DNA of 38,003 nucleotides, from the NCBI RefSeq assembly GCF_001929375.1, contig NZ_MSGO01000009.1, positions 108,653-146,655 on the forward strand, read 5' to 3'. This document shows, in pieces, positions 24,496 to 33,700 of the stretch. Both the position numbers and the translations under genes were made by a program. Numbering within the stretch: the first letter of the stretch is position 1; each line of letters begins with the position of its first letter. The notes under the pieces were generated by a model that had not been told where the DNA came from, made no database searches, and was given only the letters and a program-made list of their open reading frames with translations. The DNA comes from Actinomyces oris (GTDB lineage Bacteria; Actinomycetota; Actinomycetes; Actinomycetales; Actinomycetaceae).

Positions 24496-25745
24496 CAGTA
24501 GGCCTCCTGGGCGCTGGTGGGGCGGGCGTTGAGCAGGGCGGTCAGGTCGTGACCGGCCCGGTTGAAGCGCTCGGCGGCGTCGGGCGCTCCGGCTCCCCGG
24601 ACGAGGTTGCCTGCGGGGTCGCGGTGGAAGACGTCGGAGAGCTCGATGATGCCGTTCTCGACCCGACCGGACAGGGCCGCGACCTCCCGCACGGTGCGGC
24701 GTCCGCTGCGATCCAGGTCGAGGTGGACGACCAGGTCGATGGCGCTGGCGACGGTGGGGACCACGAAGTCGCTGGAGACGTTCTCACCCGCCAGCAGCGG
24801 GAGCGTGCAGATCTTGATGACGGCTTCCCGAGCGGAGTTGGCGTGGATGGTGCACATGGATGGCAAGCCCGAGTTCATGGCGATGAGCAGGTCCAGGGCC
24901 TCGGCCTCGCGGACCTCCCCGATGAGGAGACGGTCGGGGCGCATGCGCAGGGCCTCCTTGACCAGGCGCCGCAGGCTGATCTCACCGACGCCCTCGAGGT
25001 TGGGCGGCCGGGTCTGCATGGCCACGCAGTCCCGGTTGCGCAGGGCGAGCTCGAAGACCTCCTCGCAGGAGATGACCCGCTGCGCGCCCGGGATCGCTCC
25101 GGCCAGTGCCCTGACCATCGTGGTCTTGCCGGCCTGGGTGGCGCCCGAGACCAGGATGTTGAGGCCGGCCTGCACGGAGGCGTCCAGGAAGGCGGCGACC
25201 TGGCTGGTCAGCGAGCCCATGCGCACGAGGTCGCTGGTGCGTGAGGCGCGGGAGGTGTGCTTGCGGATGTTGACCGCCCAGTGCTGGGAGGTGATGGGCG
25301 GGATGACGACGTGAAGCCGCTGTCCCCCGGCGAGCTGGGCGTCGACGAAGGGGCTGGACAGGTCCAGGCGGCGCCCGGAGGCCCGCAGCATGCGCTCGAC
25401 CAGGACGGTGAGGTCCTCGCTCTCCAGGATCGTGGTGGTCAGCTCGGGGCGTCCGGAGCGGGCGACGAAGACGCGGCCGGGGGCGTTGACCCAGATCTCC
25501 TCAATGGACTCGTCATCGAGGTAGCTCTGGAGCGGCCCCAGCCCCGCCATGGCGTCCAGCACGTGGGAGCGCGCCCCCTTTGGGTCGATGAGCGGCGGGA
25601 CGAGTCCGGCGTCGGAGCGGCGCAGGTAGTCCTCCTCGGCCTGGGTGACGAGCTGCTCCAGGTCGGAGGCGTCCTTGAGGGGGTCGATGCCGCGAGCGCG
25701 CACCAGCTCGCGAACCTCCGTCAGGAGAAGATCGGCAGCGTCCAT
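24495..25745 (-). CDS. tadA: Tad secretion ATPase TadA (CpaF family)
   Basis: TadA is the hexameric ATPase that powers Flp pilus extrusion. The 416-residue protein has an N-terminal domain and the T2SS-E type core: Walker A GATQAGKT (201-208), Walker B LLIGEVRE (273-280), and the His box CTIHANS. It heads the leftward tad operon. I chose the ATG at 25745 with GAGAGG just upstream. A GTG at 25853 would add 36 proline/threonine-rich residues and has no ribosome site, although a TAGAGT six bases before it would allow a leaderless start. No TadZ/CpaE, prepilin peptidase or secretin gene is in the window. Confidence 0.9.
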   Translation of the reverse strand: MDAADLLLTEVRELVRARGIDPLKDASDLEQLVTQAEEDYLRRSDAGLVPPLIDPKGARSHVLDAMAGLGPLQSYLDDESIEEIWVNAPGRVFVARSGRPELTTTILESEDLTVLVERMLRASGRRLDLSSPFVDAQLAGGQRLHVVIPPITSQHWAVNIRKHTSRASRTSDLVRMGSLTSQVAAFLDASVQAGLNILVSGATQAGKTTMVRALAGAIPGAQRVISCEEVFELALRNRDCVAMQTRPPNLEGVGEISLRRLVKEALRMRPDRLLIGEVREAEALDLLIAMNSGLPSMCTIHANSAREAVIKICTLPLLAGENVSSDFVVPTVASAIDLVVHLDLDRSGRRTVREVAALSGRVENGIIELSDVFHRDPAGNLVRGAGAPDAAERFNRAGHDLTALLNARPTSAQEAY

Positions 25746-25905
25746 GATGCCTCTCAGCGTGGGAGTCGTTTGAGGAGGAGTGACGATGATGTGAGGACCG
25801 GCCTGGGACTCTGCAGAGCCGTGACGCACCGGCCGGTCGGTGAGCAATGTCACGGATGAACTCTAGGACACCTGATCACGAAATGGCCACCACCTCGACA
25901 TAACC

Positions 25906-25914
25906 TGTGGATAA
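25906..25914 (-). other. Single DnaA-box match
   Basis: The minus strand reads TTATCCACA, a perfect DnaA box, in the region between tadA and the divergent phosphotransferase-like gene. No further perfect box was noticed near it, so this is not an origin. A 9-base match is expected by chance about once in several such windows. Confidence 0.35.
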
Positions 25915-26028
25915 CTTCGACCTTCTGGCACATTCCTCAAGCCGTTGCTCACGTCCCTGGACGTTTGCCGCCAGCGGACGGGCGCGGCTGTCCTGCGAGA
26001 CATAGGACCTGTCGCCTACGGTTGGACC

Positions 26029-27348
26029 ATGTCACAGCCTCCGCAGTCCCCGGACGCCCCCGGCACCACTGATGTCGACGGCGGTGCCGACAGCCTCGCC
26101 GACGAGGTGACCTCCGACGTCGAGCGCGCTGCGGCTCATGCTGCCGACGACCGCGGCGAGCACAGCGCTCCCCCCGGTGACCAGGACGCCGGCGATGACG
26201 ACAACGCCGATGACTATCGTGCCCCCGTTGTCGTCGCTCCGCTGCCCGGGGCGTCATCCGGGCCTGCGCGGGGAGGCCGGCAGGCCACGGCGCCTCAGGC
26301 CGCTGAGGTCCCCCGCCCCCGTCACTCCGCGCTGTCCCTGGCGGCGATGGCGAGCGTCGCCGTCGGCGGCCTCAACCCGACTCGGCTGGCGCTCCCGCAG
26401 TCCGAGACCCCGGAGCGGCACATCATCGGCGTCATCGACACCCAGGGTCGGCACTGGGAGGTCCATGAGGCCCGCACCGATGCCGTGGGCGCCTCCTTGG
26501 AGGCTGAGGCCGAGGTGCTGCGCCGCATCGGTCGGGTCGTCGACGACGGGCGACTCTCCTTCGACGTTCCTCGCGTCGCCGGGTCCCTGCGTCAGAAGGA
26601 CGCGCACATCCAGGTCCGCTCCCATGTGGAGGGCAAGCCGATCCCGGTGGAGACGCTCCGACCGGGGCCGGGGATGTCGGCGGGCCTGGGCAAGGCGCTC
26701 GGTGAGATCCACGAGCTGGCCATGACGGTGATCTCCGAGGCCGGCATGCCGGTCTACGACGCCGAGGAGGTGCGTCGGCGCTGGCTGAGCCTGCTGGACG
26801 ACACCGCCGCGACGGGCCGGACCCCACCGGCGCTGCTGGGGCGCTGGGAGCAGGCCCTGGAGGACGCCGCCCTGTGGCGCTTCCGCCCCACCGTGGTCCA
26901 CGGGGACCTCGCTGAGGAGAACGTCCTGGTGGCCGGCGGCACGGTGGTGGCGGTGCGGGGCTGGTCCCAGGCGCATGTGGGGGACCCGGCCGAGGACCTG
27001 GCCTGGGTGTACTCCTCAGCACCGGTGGACTGCCTGGACTCCATTGAGGACGCCTACGACATCGCCCGCTCCGAGGGCGTTGACCGGCACCTGCGTGAGC
27101 GGGCCGAGCTGGTCAGCGAGCTCAGCCTGGCGCGCTGGCTGCTGCACGGGGTGAGGACCGGGGACAAACCGGTCATCAATGACGCGGTGGCGATGCTGGA
27201 GGACCTGGCCGCCCAGGTGGGTGACGCCCCGCTGGTGGAGCCGGCCACGCCCCGGCTGGCTCCGGTGCCGGGGGTTCGCGAACCGGCTGAGCCCGACGCC
27301 GTCACCAACCCGGTGGCCATGGTGCGCGTCGACGACGAGGAGAGCTGA
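26029..27348 (+). CDS. APH-fold phosphotransferase-like protein, possibly catalytically degenerate
   Basis: This 439-residue protein starts with about 95 acidic, proline-rich residues of low complexity, followed by an aminoglycoside/macrolide phosphotransferase-like fold. HGDLAEEN (291-298) carries the catalytic Asp293 and Asn298, and VGDPAEDLAWV (317-327) follows. The metal-binding IDW motif before it reads RGW (310-312), and no lysine lies in the expected N-lobe strand (HWEVHEARTD). From memory similar actinobacterial proteins beside UvrD-type helicases also lack this aspartate, so the loss may be ancestral. The ATG at 26029 lacks a good ribosome site; TACGGT six bases upstream could give a leaderless mRNA. 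It is convergent with adnB, 22 bases apart. No substrate can be named. Confidence 0.75.
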   Translation: MSQPPQSPDAPGTTDVDGGADSLADEVTSDVERAAAHAADDRGEHSAPPGDQDAGDDDNADDYRAPVVVAPLPGASSGPARGGRQATAPQAAEVPRPRHSALSLAAMASVAVGGLNPTRLALPQSETPERHIIGVIDTQGRHWEVHEARTDAVGASLEAEAEVLRRIGRVVDDGRLSFDVPRVAGSLRQKDAHIQVRSHVEGKPIPVETLRPGPGMSAGLGKALGEIHELAMTVISEAGMPVYDAEEVRRRWLSLLDDTAATGRTPPALLGRWEQALEDAALWRFRPTVVHGDLAEENVLVAGGTVVAVRGWSQAHVGDPAEDLAWVYSSAPVDCLDSIEDAYDIARSEGVDRHLRERAELVSELSLARWLLHGVRTGDKPVINDAVAMLEDLAAQVGDAPLVEPATPRLAPVPGVREPAEPDAVTNPVAMVRVDDEES

Positions 27349-27370
27349 CGGACGCGCTGCTCTGCCGCCG

Positions 27371-30300
27371 TCACCCCACTGTCAGAGCCGTCTGGATCTG
27401 CTCGATGCTGAGCAGGCCCTCGGCGGTGAGCTCATCGACACGTCCTCCGGGGTAGTCGACGTAGGCGTAGGCGGCCCGTACCGAGCCGGTGGGCACGCTT
27501 TGGGAGGCCGCCCAGGCGTGGACGTAGACGCTGAGCTGGTCCACTGGCACCTGGCGTCGCCCGGTCTTCCAGTCGACGATGAGCCACCCGGAACCGTCCG
27601 AGCGGCGGAAGACGGCGTCCATGCGGCAGCGCAGGGTGGTGGCGCCGATGGTGATCTCCCGGTCCGTCTCGGTCTCGGCCAGGACGTAGTCCTCCAGGAG
27701 CGGCAGGTTCTCGGCGGTCTCCAGCCAGCGCTCGATGCGGTCCCGGTCCTGGGGGCCGAGGCTGTCGGGCACGCCCGCCTGCCCCAGGCCGAACAGGGTG
27801 CCGCGTGCGCTCAGGCGCTGGGCGACGGCGTCGTGGAAGACGGTTCCGAGCCGGCCTGCGGCGCGGGGCTCGGGTGGGAGCGGACGTCGCAGGTCGAGCG
27901 CGAACTGCCGGCGGTCGGCGCGCAGGTCGTCCAGGCGAGTGGCGGCCAGGTGCTCGGGCAGGCGGACGGCGGGCCCGCTGGACAGGGCCCGGGAGCGCTC
28001 GACCAGGAGGAGTCCCGCCTCGAGTCGCCACCGCCGCACCGTCTCGTCGTCGGGCTGGGCCTGAGCGGGTGCCTCCTGGGCGGGGACGGCGCTGCTCATG
28101 GCGGCGGCGACCTGGGCGGCGACCGCGTGCCGGGCCCGGCGCACAGCGGCGAGCCGGTCGGCGACCGGGGCGTCCTCTCCCCCGGCCTCCGGGACCTGGC
28201 CGCTCAAGGTCTCCGCTGCGTCGGCGTCGAGGGGCCAGGTGCCCACCTGGGTCAGGGCGGTCAGGGGGTTGGGGCGGGACTCATCGAAGTCGACCCAGCC
28301 CTCCGCGTAGTCACGGAGGAGGTCGCGCCGCTGGAGCTCGGTGAGGAAGCGTGAGGGGCGGCGGGGCTTGGAGGCGGTCTTGGACAGGTGGGAGCCGGTC
28401 AGGAGGAGCTCGTGGCGGGCCCGGGTGAAGGCCACGTAGGCCAGGCGCCGCTCCTCGCGCAGGCTCTGGCGCCCGAGGGCCTCCTTGTAGGCGCTCATCG
28501 TCTCGGTCAGGAGGGGCTTGTCCGTGACAGCCGGGTCGAGGTCCCCGACGGTGAAGGGGGGCAGGTCGCCGGCGTCGGCCCGCAGCGGGAAGGGGAAGGT
28601 GGAGGTGGAGCCCATCCAACCGGTCTCCGCGACACGAAGATCGTCCTTGACGGCGCTGGTGTAGGAGGGGAAGACCTGCTCGTCCATGCCGGGCACGGCG
28701 ATGACGTCCCACTCCAGGCCCTTGGCGGCGTGGACGGTGAGGAGCTGGACCGCCCCGGGCGAGGGCTCGACCTCGGGGGCGCTCATGGCGTCCTCATGCT
28801 CCTCGGCGGCGTCGAGCCATTCCAGGAAGCCGGTGAGGGTGGGGGCGTCGGTGTCGGCGGCGAAGGCCCGGGCCGTCTCGTGGAAGGAGTCCAGGGCACG
28901 GTGGCCCATCGGGTGACCGACCCGGGCGGCGATCTCGATGTCGAGGTCGAGGACCTGCTCGGCCAGGGCCACGAGGTCGGGCAGGGGCAGGCAGACGGCC
29001 TCCCGGATGCGTCGGATCGCCCGGGCGGTGCGCAACGCGACGGCCCGCCCGGCCTCGGTCAGGTCCCGGGCCGCGGCGGCCTCTTCCTGCTCTTCTCGCG
29101 CGCCGTCCTCGTGCCATCGCAGCAGGGTGTCCAGGGCCTCGCTGAGCAGTGGGGAGTCGGCCTCGGCCTGGTCGCCGTGAGCCGGCGGTCCGGCCTGGTC
29201 GCCTTCGGTCGCGGGGCGGGTGAGCTCGCGGGCCAGCGTCGCCAGGGCCCGCAGGTCGCGGGCACCGATACCGAAACCGGTCAGGAGCCTGACCACCCGG
29301 TCCCCGCGCTCCGGGTCCGAGGCCACGGTCAGCAGGGCGCGGACGTCGGCGACCTCCGGGACGTAGAGCATCCCGCCCAGGCCGATGATCGTGTAGGGCA
29401 GGCCGGTCTCCTCCAGCTCGGCGGCGATGGGATCCATCTGTGCTCGGGTGCGGCACAGGACGGCCATCTCGGCACTGGGTGACCAGCGCTCGGCGAGGAA
29501 GGCGACGACCGTGCGGGCCTCCTCGGCGGGGTCTTGGAGGAAGGCCCCGAACGCCGCCCCGGGCTCCAGGCCGAAGGCCTCGGGGCGGGCCCGCAAGGGG
29601 GCGACGGTGAGGTGCTCGCCCACCGGGTCCCCGTCCTCGACGACGCCGGAGCGCAGGGGCGCGGAGACGACGTTGGCGACGTCCAGGATGGTGGAGTCGT
29701 TGCGCCAGGAGGTCGACAGCTCCAGGACGGGGGTGGCCTCAGCCGGTGATGCCCCGGACTCCAGGAGGGCGGTGCCGGTGGGGTTGAAGCGCTGGTGGAA
29801 GGTGTCCAGGGCTGCGGCGCTGGCTCCTCGCCACCCGTAGATCGCCTGGTGGGGGTCGCCGACGGCGGTCACCCCGGAGTCGGCGAAGAGGGCCGACAGA
29901 AGCCGGACCTGAGCCACCGAGGTGTCCTGGAACTCGTCGAGCAGGACCGCGGGGTACTGGGCCCGCACCTGGGCGGCGGCCTCGGGGACGGACTCAGCGA
30001 TGGCACAGGCCAGGGCGATCTGGTCACCGAAGTCGAGCAGGCCGTGGTGACGTTTGTGCTCGTGCAGCTCGGCGACGACGTCGAGCAGCGCCTCCCACTC
30101 GGCCATGACGGCGGGCGCCTTGCCGACCAGGGTCTTGCAGCCCTTGATGGCGGCCAGGGCGGTGAGCTGCTCGGTCAGGTCGGCCAGGTCCTTGGCGGCC
30201 TCCTCAATAGTCAGCAGGTTCTGACTCAGGGCGTCGGCCAGGACCAGGGTGGCGCTCGCGTTGTGGCTGAGGCTCTCGTTGGGCAGCGGGAGCGTGCGCG

Positions 30301-30799
30301 CCTCAAGCAGGGAGGAGACGATCTGCCAGGAACGGGCCTGGGTGATGAGAGTGGAGTCGGGGTCCACGCCGATGCGCAGTCCGTGGTCGCGCACCAGGGC
30401 GCCGGCGAAGGAGTTGTAAGTGGCGATCATCGGCTCACCGAGGTCGGTGGCGTCAGCGGTGACCCCCACTCCCCTGTCATGCTCCGGCACGGTGGCCGGC
30501 AGCAGGCCGGCCGCGCTGAGGTCGGCCAGGCGGGAGGCGACGCGCTGGTCGAGCTCGGCGGTGGCCTTGCGGGTGAAGGTCAGTCCGAGGATCTGGTCGG
30601 GGCGGACCTGCCCGGTGGCGACCAGATAGACGACTCGCTGAGCCATGGTGGCGGTCTTGCCCGAGCCGGCTCCGGCGACCACCAGCAGGGGGCTCAGCCG
30701 GTGGGCGATGACGCGCTCCTGCTCCTGGGTGGGGGTGTGGATGCCGAGCACCTCCGCCAGGGCCTGGGGGGTGAGCCGGTCTGGGCCGGTGGGGGTCAT
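27371..30799 (-). CDS. adnB: AdnB-like helicase-nuclease subunit (UvrD helicase plus RecB-type nuclease)
   Basis: This 1142-residue protein is one half of the actinobacterial AdnAB motor, which unwinds and resects double-strand breaks for homologous recombination. The N-terminal part is a full UvrD/Rep superfamily 1 helicase: Q motif HTPTQEQERVI, Walker A GAGSGKT (43-49), TFTRKATAEL, motif II LLDEFQDTS, DPHQAIYGWRGAS, and VAFTRARHELLLTG near the end. The C-terminal nuclease has GTVFHDAVAQR and the active-site VDWKTG (Asp1076, Lys1078). Its ATG overlaps the adnA stop in ATGA. Intact motor motifs match AdnB, the main translocating subunit in mycobacteria. RecB/AddA naming is the alternative; the pair order favours AdnB. 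Confidence 0.88.
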   Translation of the reverse strand: MTPTGPDRLTPQALAEVLGIHTPTQEQERVIAHRLSPLLVVAGAGSGKTATMAQRVVYLVATGQVRPDQILGLTFTRKATAELDQRVASRLADLSAAGLLPATVPEHDRGVGVTADATDLGEPMIATYNSFAGALVRDHGLRIGVDPDSTLITQARSWQIVSSLLEARTLPLPNESLSHNASATLVLADALSQNLLTIEEAAKDLADLTEQLTALAAIKGCKTLVGKAPAVMAEWEALLDVVAELHEHKRHHGLLDFGDQIALACAIAESVPEAAAQVRAQYPAVLLDEFQDTSVAQVRLLSALFADSGVTAVGDPHQAIYGWRGASAAALDTFHQRFNPTGTALLESGASPAEATPVLELSTSWRNDSTILDVANVVSAPLRSGVVEDGDPVGEHLTVAPLRARPEAFGLEPGAAFGAFLQDPAEEARTVVAFLAERWSPSAEMAVLCRTRAQMDPIAAELEETGLPYTIIGLGGMLYVPEVADVRALLTVASDPERGDRVVRLLTGFGIGARDLRALATLARELTRPATEGDQAGPPAHGDQAEADSPLLSEALDTLLRWHEDGAREEQEEAAAARDLTEAGRAVALRTARAIRRIREAVCLPLPDLVALAEQVLDLDIEIAARVGHPMGHRALDSFHETARAFAADTDAPTLTGFLEWLDAAEEHEDAMSAPEVEPSPGAVQLLTVHAAKGLEWDVIAVPGMDEQVFPSYTSAVKDDLRVAETGWMGSTSTFPFPLRADAGDLPPFTVGDLDPAVTDKPLLTETMSAYKEALGRQSLREERRLAYVAFTRARHELLLTGSHLSKTASKPRRPSRFLTELQRRDLLRDYAEGWVDFDESRPNPLTALTQVGTWPLDADAAETLSGQVPEAGGEDAPVADRLAAVRRARHAVAAQVAAAMSSAVPAQEAPAQAQPDDETVRRWRLEAGLLLVERSRALSSGPAVRLPEHLAATRLDDLRADRRQFALDLRRPLPPEPRAAGRLGTVFHDAVAQRLSARGTLFGLGQAGVPDSLGPQDRDRIERWLETAENLPLLEDYVLAETETDREITIGATTLRCRMDAVFRRSDGSGWLIVDWKTGRRQVPVDQLSVYVHAWAASQSVPTGSVRAAYAYVDYPGGRVDELTAEGLLSIEQIQTALTVG

Positions 30800-33700
30800 G
30801 AGACGACTCTCCTTCCCTCGACCTGGACGGGGCAGGAGTCCTTGACCCGGCAGGTACGGCAGTGCTCACCGGTGCGGGCCTCGATCTGCGGGCCCACTCC
30901 GGCCACGGCCGCGGCGGCCACGAGGTCCTCAGCCCAGTACTCCTCGCTACTGTCGGCAGCACTGTTCTCCTCGCCGTCACCCGGCTCCTGCGCTGGTTCC
31001 GGGGCCGCGGGGCTGGGGTCGAGGGCGGCGCCCGACGGGGCCAGGACGTAGCCGTCTCCTGAGCGCTTAGGGGGCTCCTTGCCCAGGAGCACGAGGGCTC
31101 CGCCGACGACGTCGAGGCCCTGCGAGCTCAGGGCCAGCCGGTAGGTGGCCAGCTGGGGGTGGCGCTGGACGTCCTTGGGGACGCGCTGCCCGGTCTTGAG
31201 GTCGATGACACGCACGGCGCCGTTCCGGATGGGGCCGGCGGGCTCCTCCGGGGTGTCTCCCGACAGGCCATCGAGGTGTTCGAGGCGGTCAATGCGCCCG
31301 GAGATCCTCACCGGGACGGCGTCGCCGCCTTCCGTCGGTATCCGCAGGCCGGCCCGCTGGCGGACCGCGGGGCTGAGGACGCTCATGGGGATGTCGACGT
31401 CGGCGCGGACGGGCTGCTCGACGTCGGCGCGAATACCCAGGGCGTCGCAGTCGCTCAGGTAGGCGTCGAGGCGCTCGATCATGGCGCGGGCGCGGTCTGC
31501 GGCCAGGCCTCCCTGCCAGGTGGCGGGGTAGCCGAGGTCGGCCAGGCGCTCCTCGAAGGCCTCCCGCAGAGCCGGACCGCGCAGGTGCTCGCTCTGGGCC
31601 CGTTCGGCGACCGCGTGGACGAGGCTGCCCAGGGCCTGGGCGTCGCTGGCGGGGGCCGATCCTCCGTTGCGGGTCAGGAACCACTTGAGCGGGCAGGCGG
31701 CCAGGCCCTCCACGTCGGAGGGACTGACTCGTATCCGCTCGCCGGCGGCGATGAGGGGGGCGCTGGAGGTGGGGCCGGCCGCGCCGATCCAGGTGGCGGG
31801 GTCGGCGCCGGGTACGCCGTGGCGGGCGAGGTCGGCCAGCAGGTCGACGGCGGCCCGGCCGCGCCTGCGTTCGGCGTCGGTGGCCGTCTCGAGGTTCCCG
31901 CAGATGGCGGCGTGGCGCAGCTCCCCCACCAGGCCGCGCAGGGTGAGGTCGCCGGTGTCGGGGCTCAGGAGGGGGGCGCCGTCGGCGTCGGTCAGGGCGA
32001 TCCCGGCACTGTGGGCGATCTCGGTCAGGAAGGGTGAGGGGGCGTGCTCGGCGTCGGCGGTGGCGGTCAGCAGGAGGCGCCTGGTGGCGCGGGACAGGGC
32101 CATGATGAGCATGCGGCGCTCGTCGGCGCGCACCTGTGCCCGGGCGGCGGCCACGGCACCGCTGCCGCCAGTCCCGTTCCCGGGTGCAGCGGTGTCTGCG
32201 GTCAGGCGGCCGGTGACGGCGTCGACGAGGAGGCCGGTGCGGGTCAGGGAGTCCCTCAGGCGCAGGTCCGGCCAGCGGTCCCGTTCCAGCCCGACGACCA
32301 CGACGAGCTCCCACTCCTGACCCGCGCAACCTGCCGGGGTCATGACGGCGACGCCCTCCGGGCGCCGCCCCTGGGGGGCGACGGAGTCCGAGGGCAGGAC
32401 CTCGGCGTCGAGCTCGGCCAGGAAGCTGGAGGCGTCCTGGCCCGGGTGGCGCTCGGCCCAGACCTCGGCGCGTTTGAACAGGGTGGTGACGACGTCGAGG
32501 TCGTGCTCGGCGGCCTCGGACAGGAGTGATCGCACGGGACCTGCCGAGGGCAGCAGGGCGGTGGCGCGCCAGGCCTCGGCCCGCTCGGAGGCGTTCCAGG
32601 CGGCCCACAGCAGGGCCTCGACATCGCGCGGGGCGTCGGCGGGGCTCTGCCCGATGACGCCGCGCAGGGCCTCAAGGATCCTGGCTGCGGTGAGGAGCCG
32701 GACCGCCTGGGTGCTCAGCGGCTGCCCGTCCAGGGACCGGGCGAAGCCGGAGGCCTGCTCGGGGTCGGCCAGCAGGGCCAGGAGGGCGGCGTCGCCGCCG
32801 GTCCGGGGCCCGGTCCCGGCGGCGGGATCAACGGTGGGACCGACATTGGGATCGGGGGCGGGACCGGCTGTGGGGGCGGTGGTCCTGGGCTCACCGGGCT
32901 CGGCCGCACTGGCGTGCGGGGTTGCGGCCGGCGGGGCCTGGCGCAGCCTGCGGCGCAGTCGACGCAGGTCCATGGTGGTCAGCCCCACCAGGGGGCTGGT
33001 GAGGAGGTTGATGGCGGCGTCGCGCTGAGGCGGTTCACCGCGCCCGCCCATCTGGTCCCGGATGGCGGCGCGCACGATGTCCAGGAGCGCGGCCGCGGCC
33101 GGTTCTGCACGCAGCAGGACCGCGGGTGTGCGGGAGGCCAGGGGCACGCCTCGTCTGCGCAGGTCCCTGGCGAGGGTCTCGGCGTCGGCGGCGCTGCGAA
33201 CGATGACCGCCATCTGTGACCAGGAGGTGCCGTGGTGGACGTGCTCGAGCCTGAGCGCCCGGGCGACGTGGGCGTGCTCCTGCCAGGCGGAGGAGGCCAG
33301 GATCACCTCGACACCGGCCGCCGCCTGCGGGCACTCAGCGTCACTCGCCCCGGAGGAAGGCCTCTGTGAGGACCGTGCTGAGGACCGGGGCGCCAGGGTC
33401 GTCCGCCGGTGGGCCGTCGTGCCGGTCACCGGGACCCGGGCGCTCTGGTCGGAGATCACCGCCGCGATGGCCGGGTTGCCTCGGTAGCAGGTGGTCAGCC
33501 GCAGGCGGGTGGCTGCGAGCCCCGAGTGGTCCTCGGCGGCGACGAGCAGGCTGGGGGTGCCGCCGCGGAAGGTCTCCACGGCGACGTCGGGGTCCCCCAG
33601 CACCACGATCTGCGCCCGGTGCCCGTCGGGGTCCGGGGTCGCCAGGGCCCTCAGGAGCCTGGCGGTGGCGGCCGTGCAGTCCTGGTAGTCGTCCACGACG

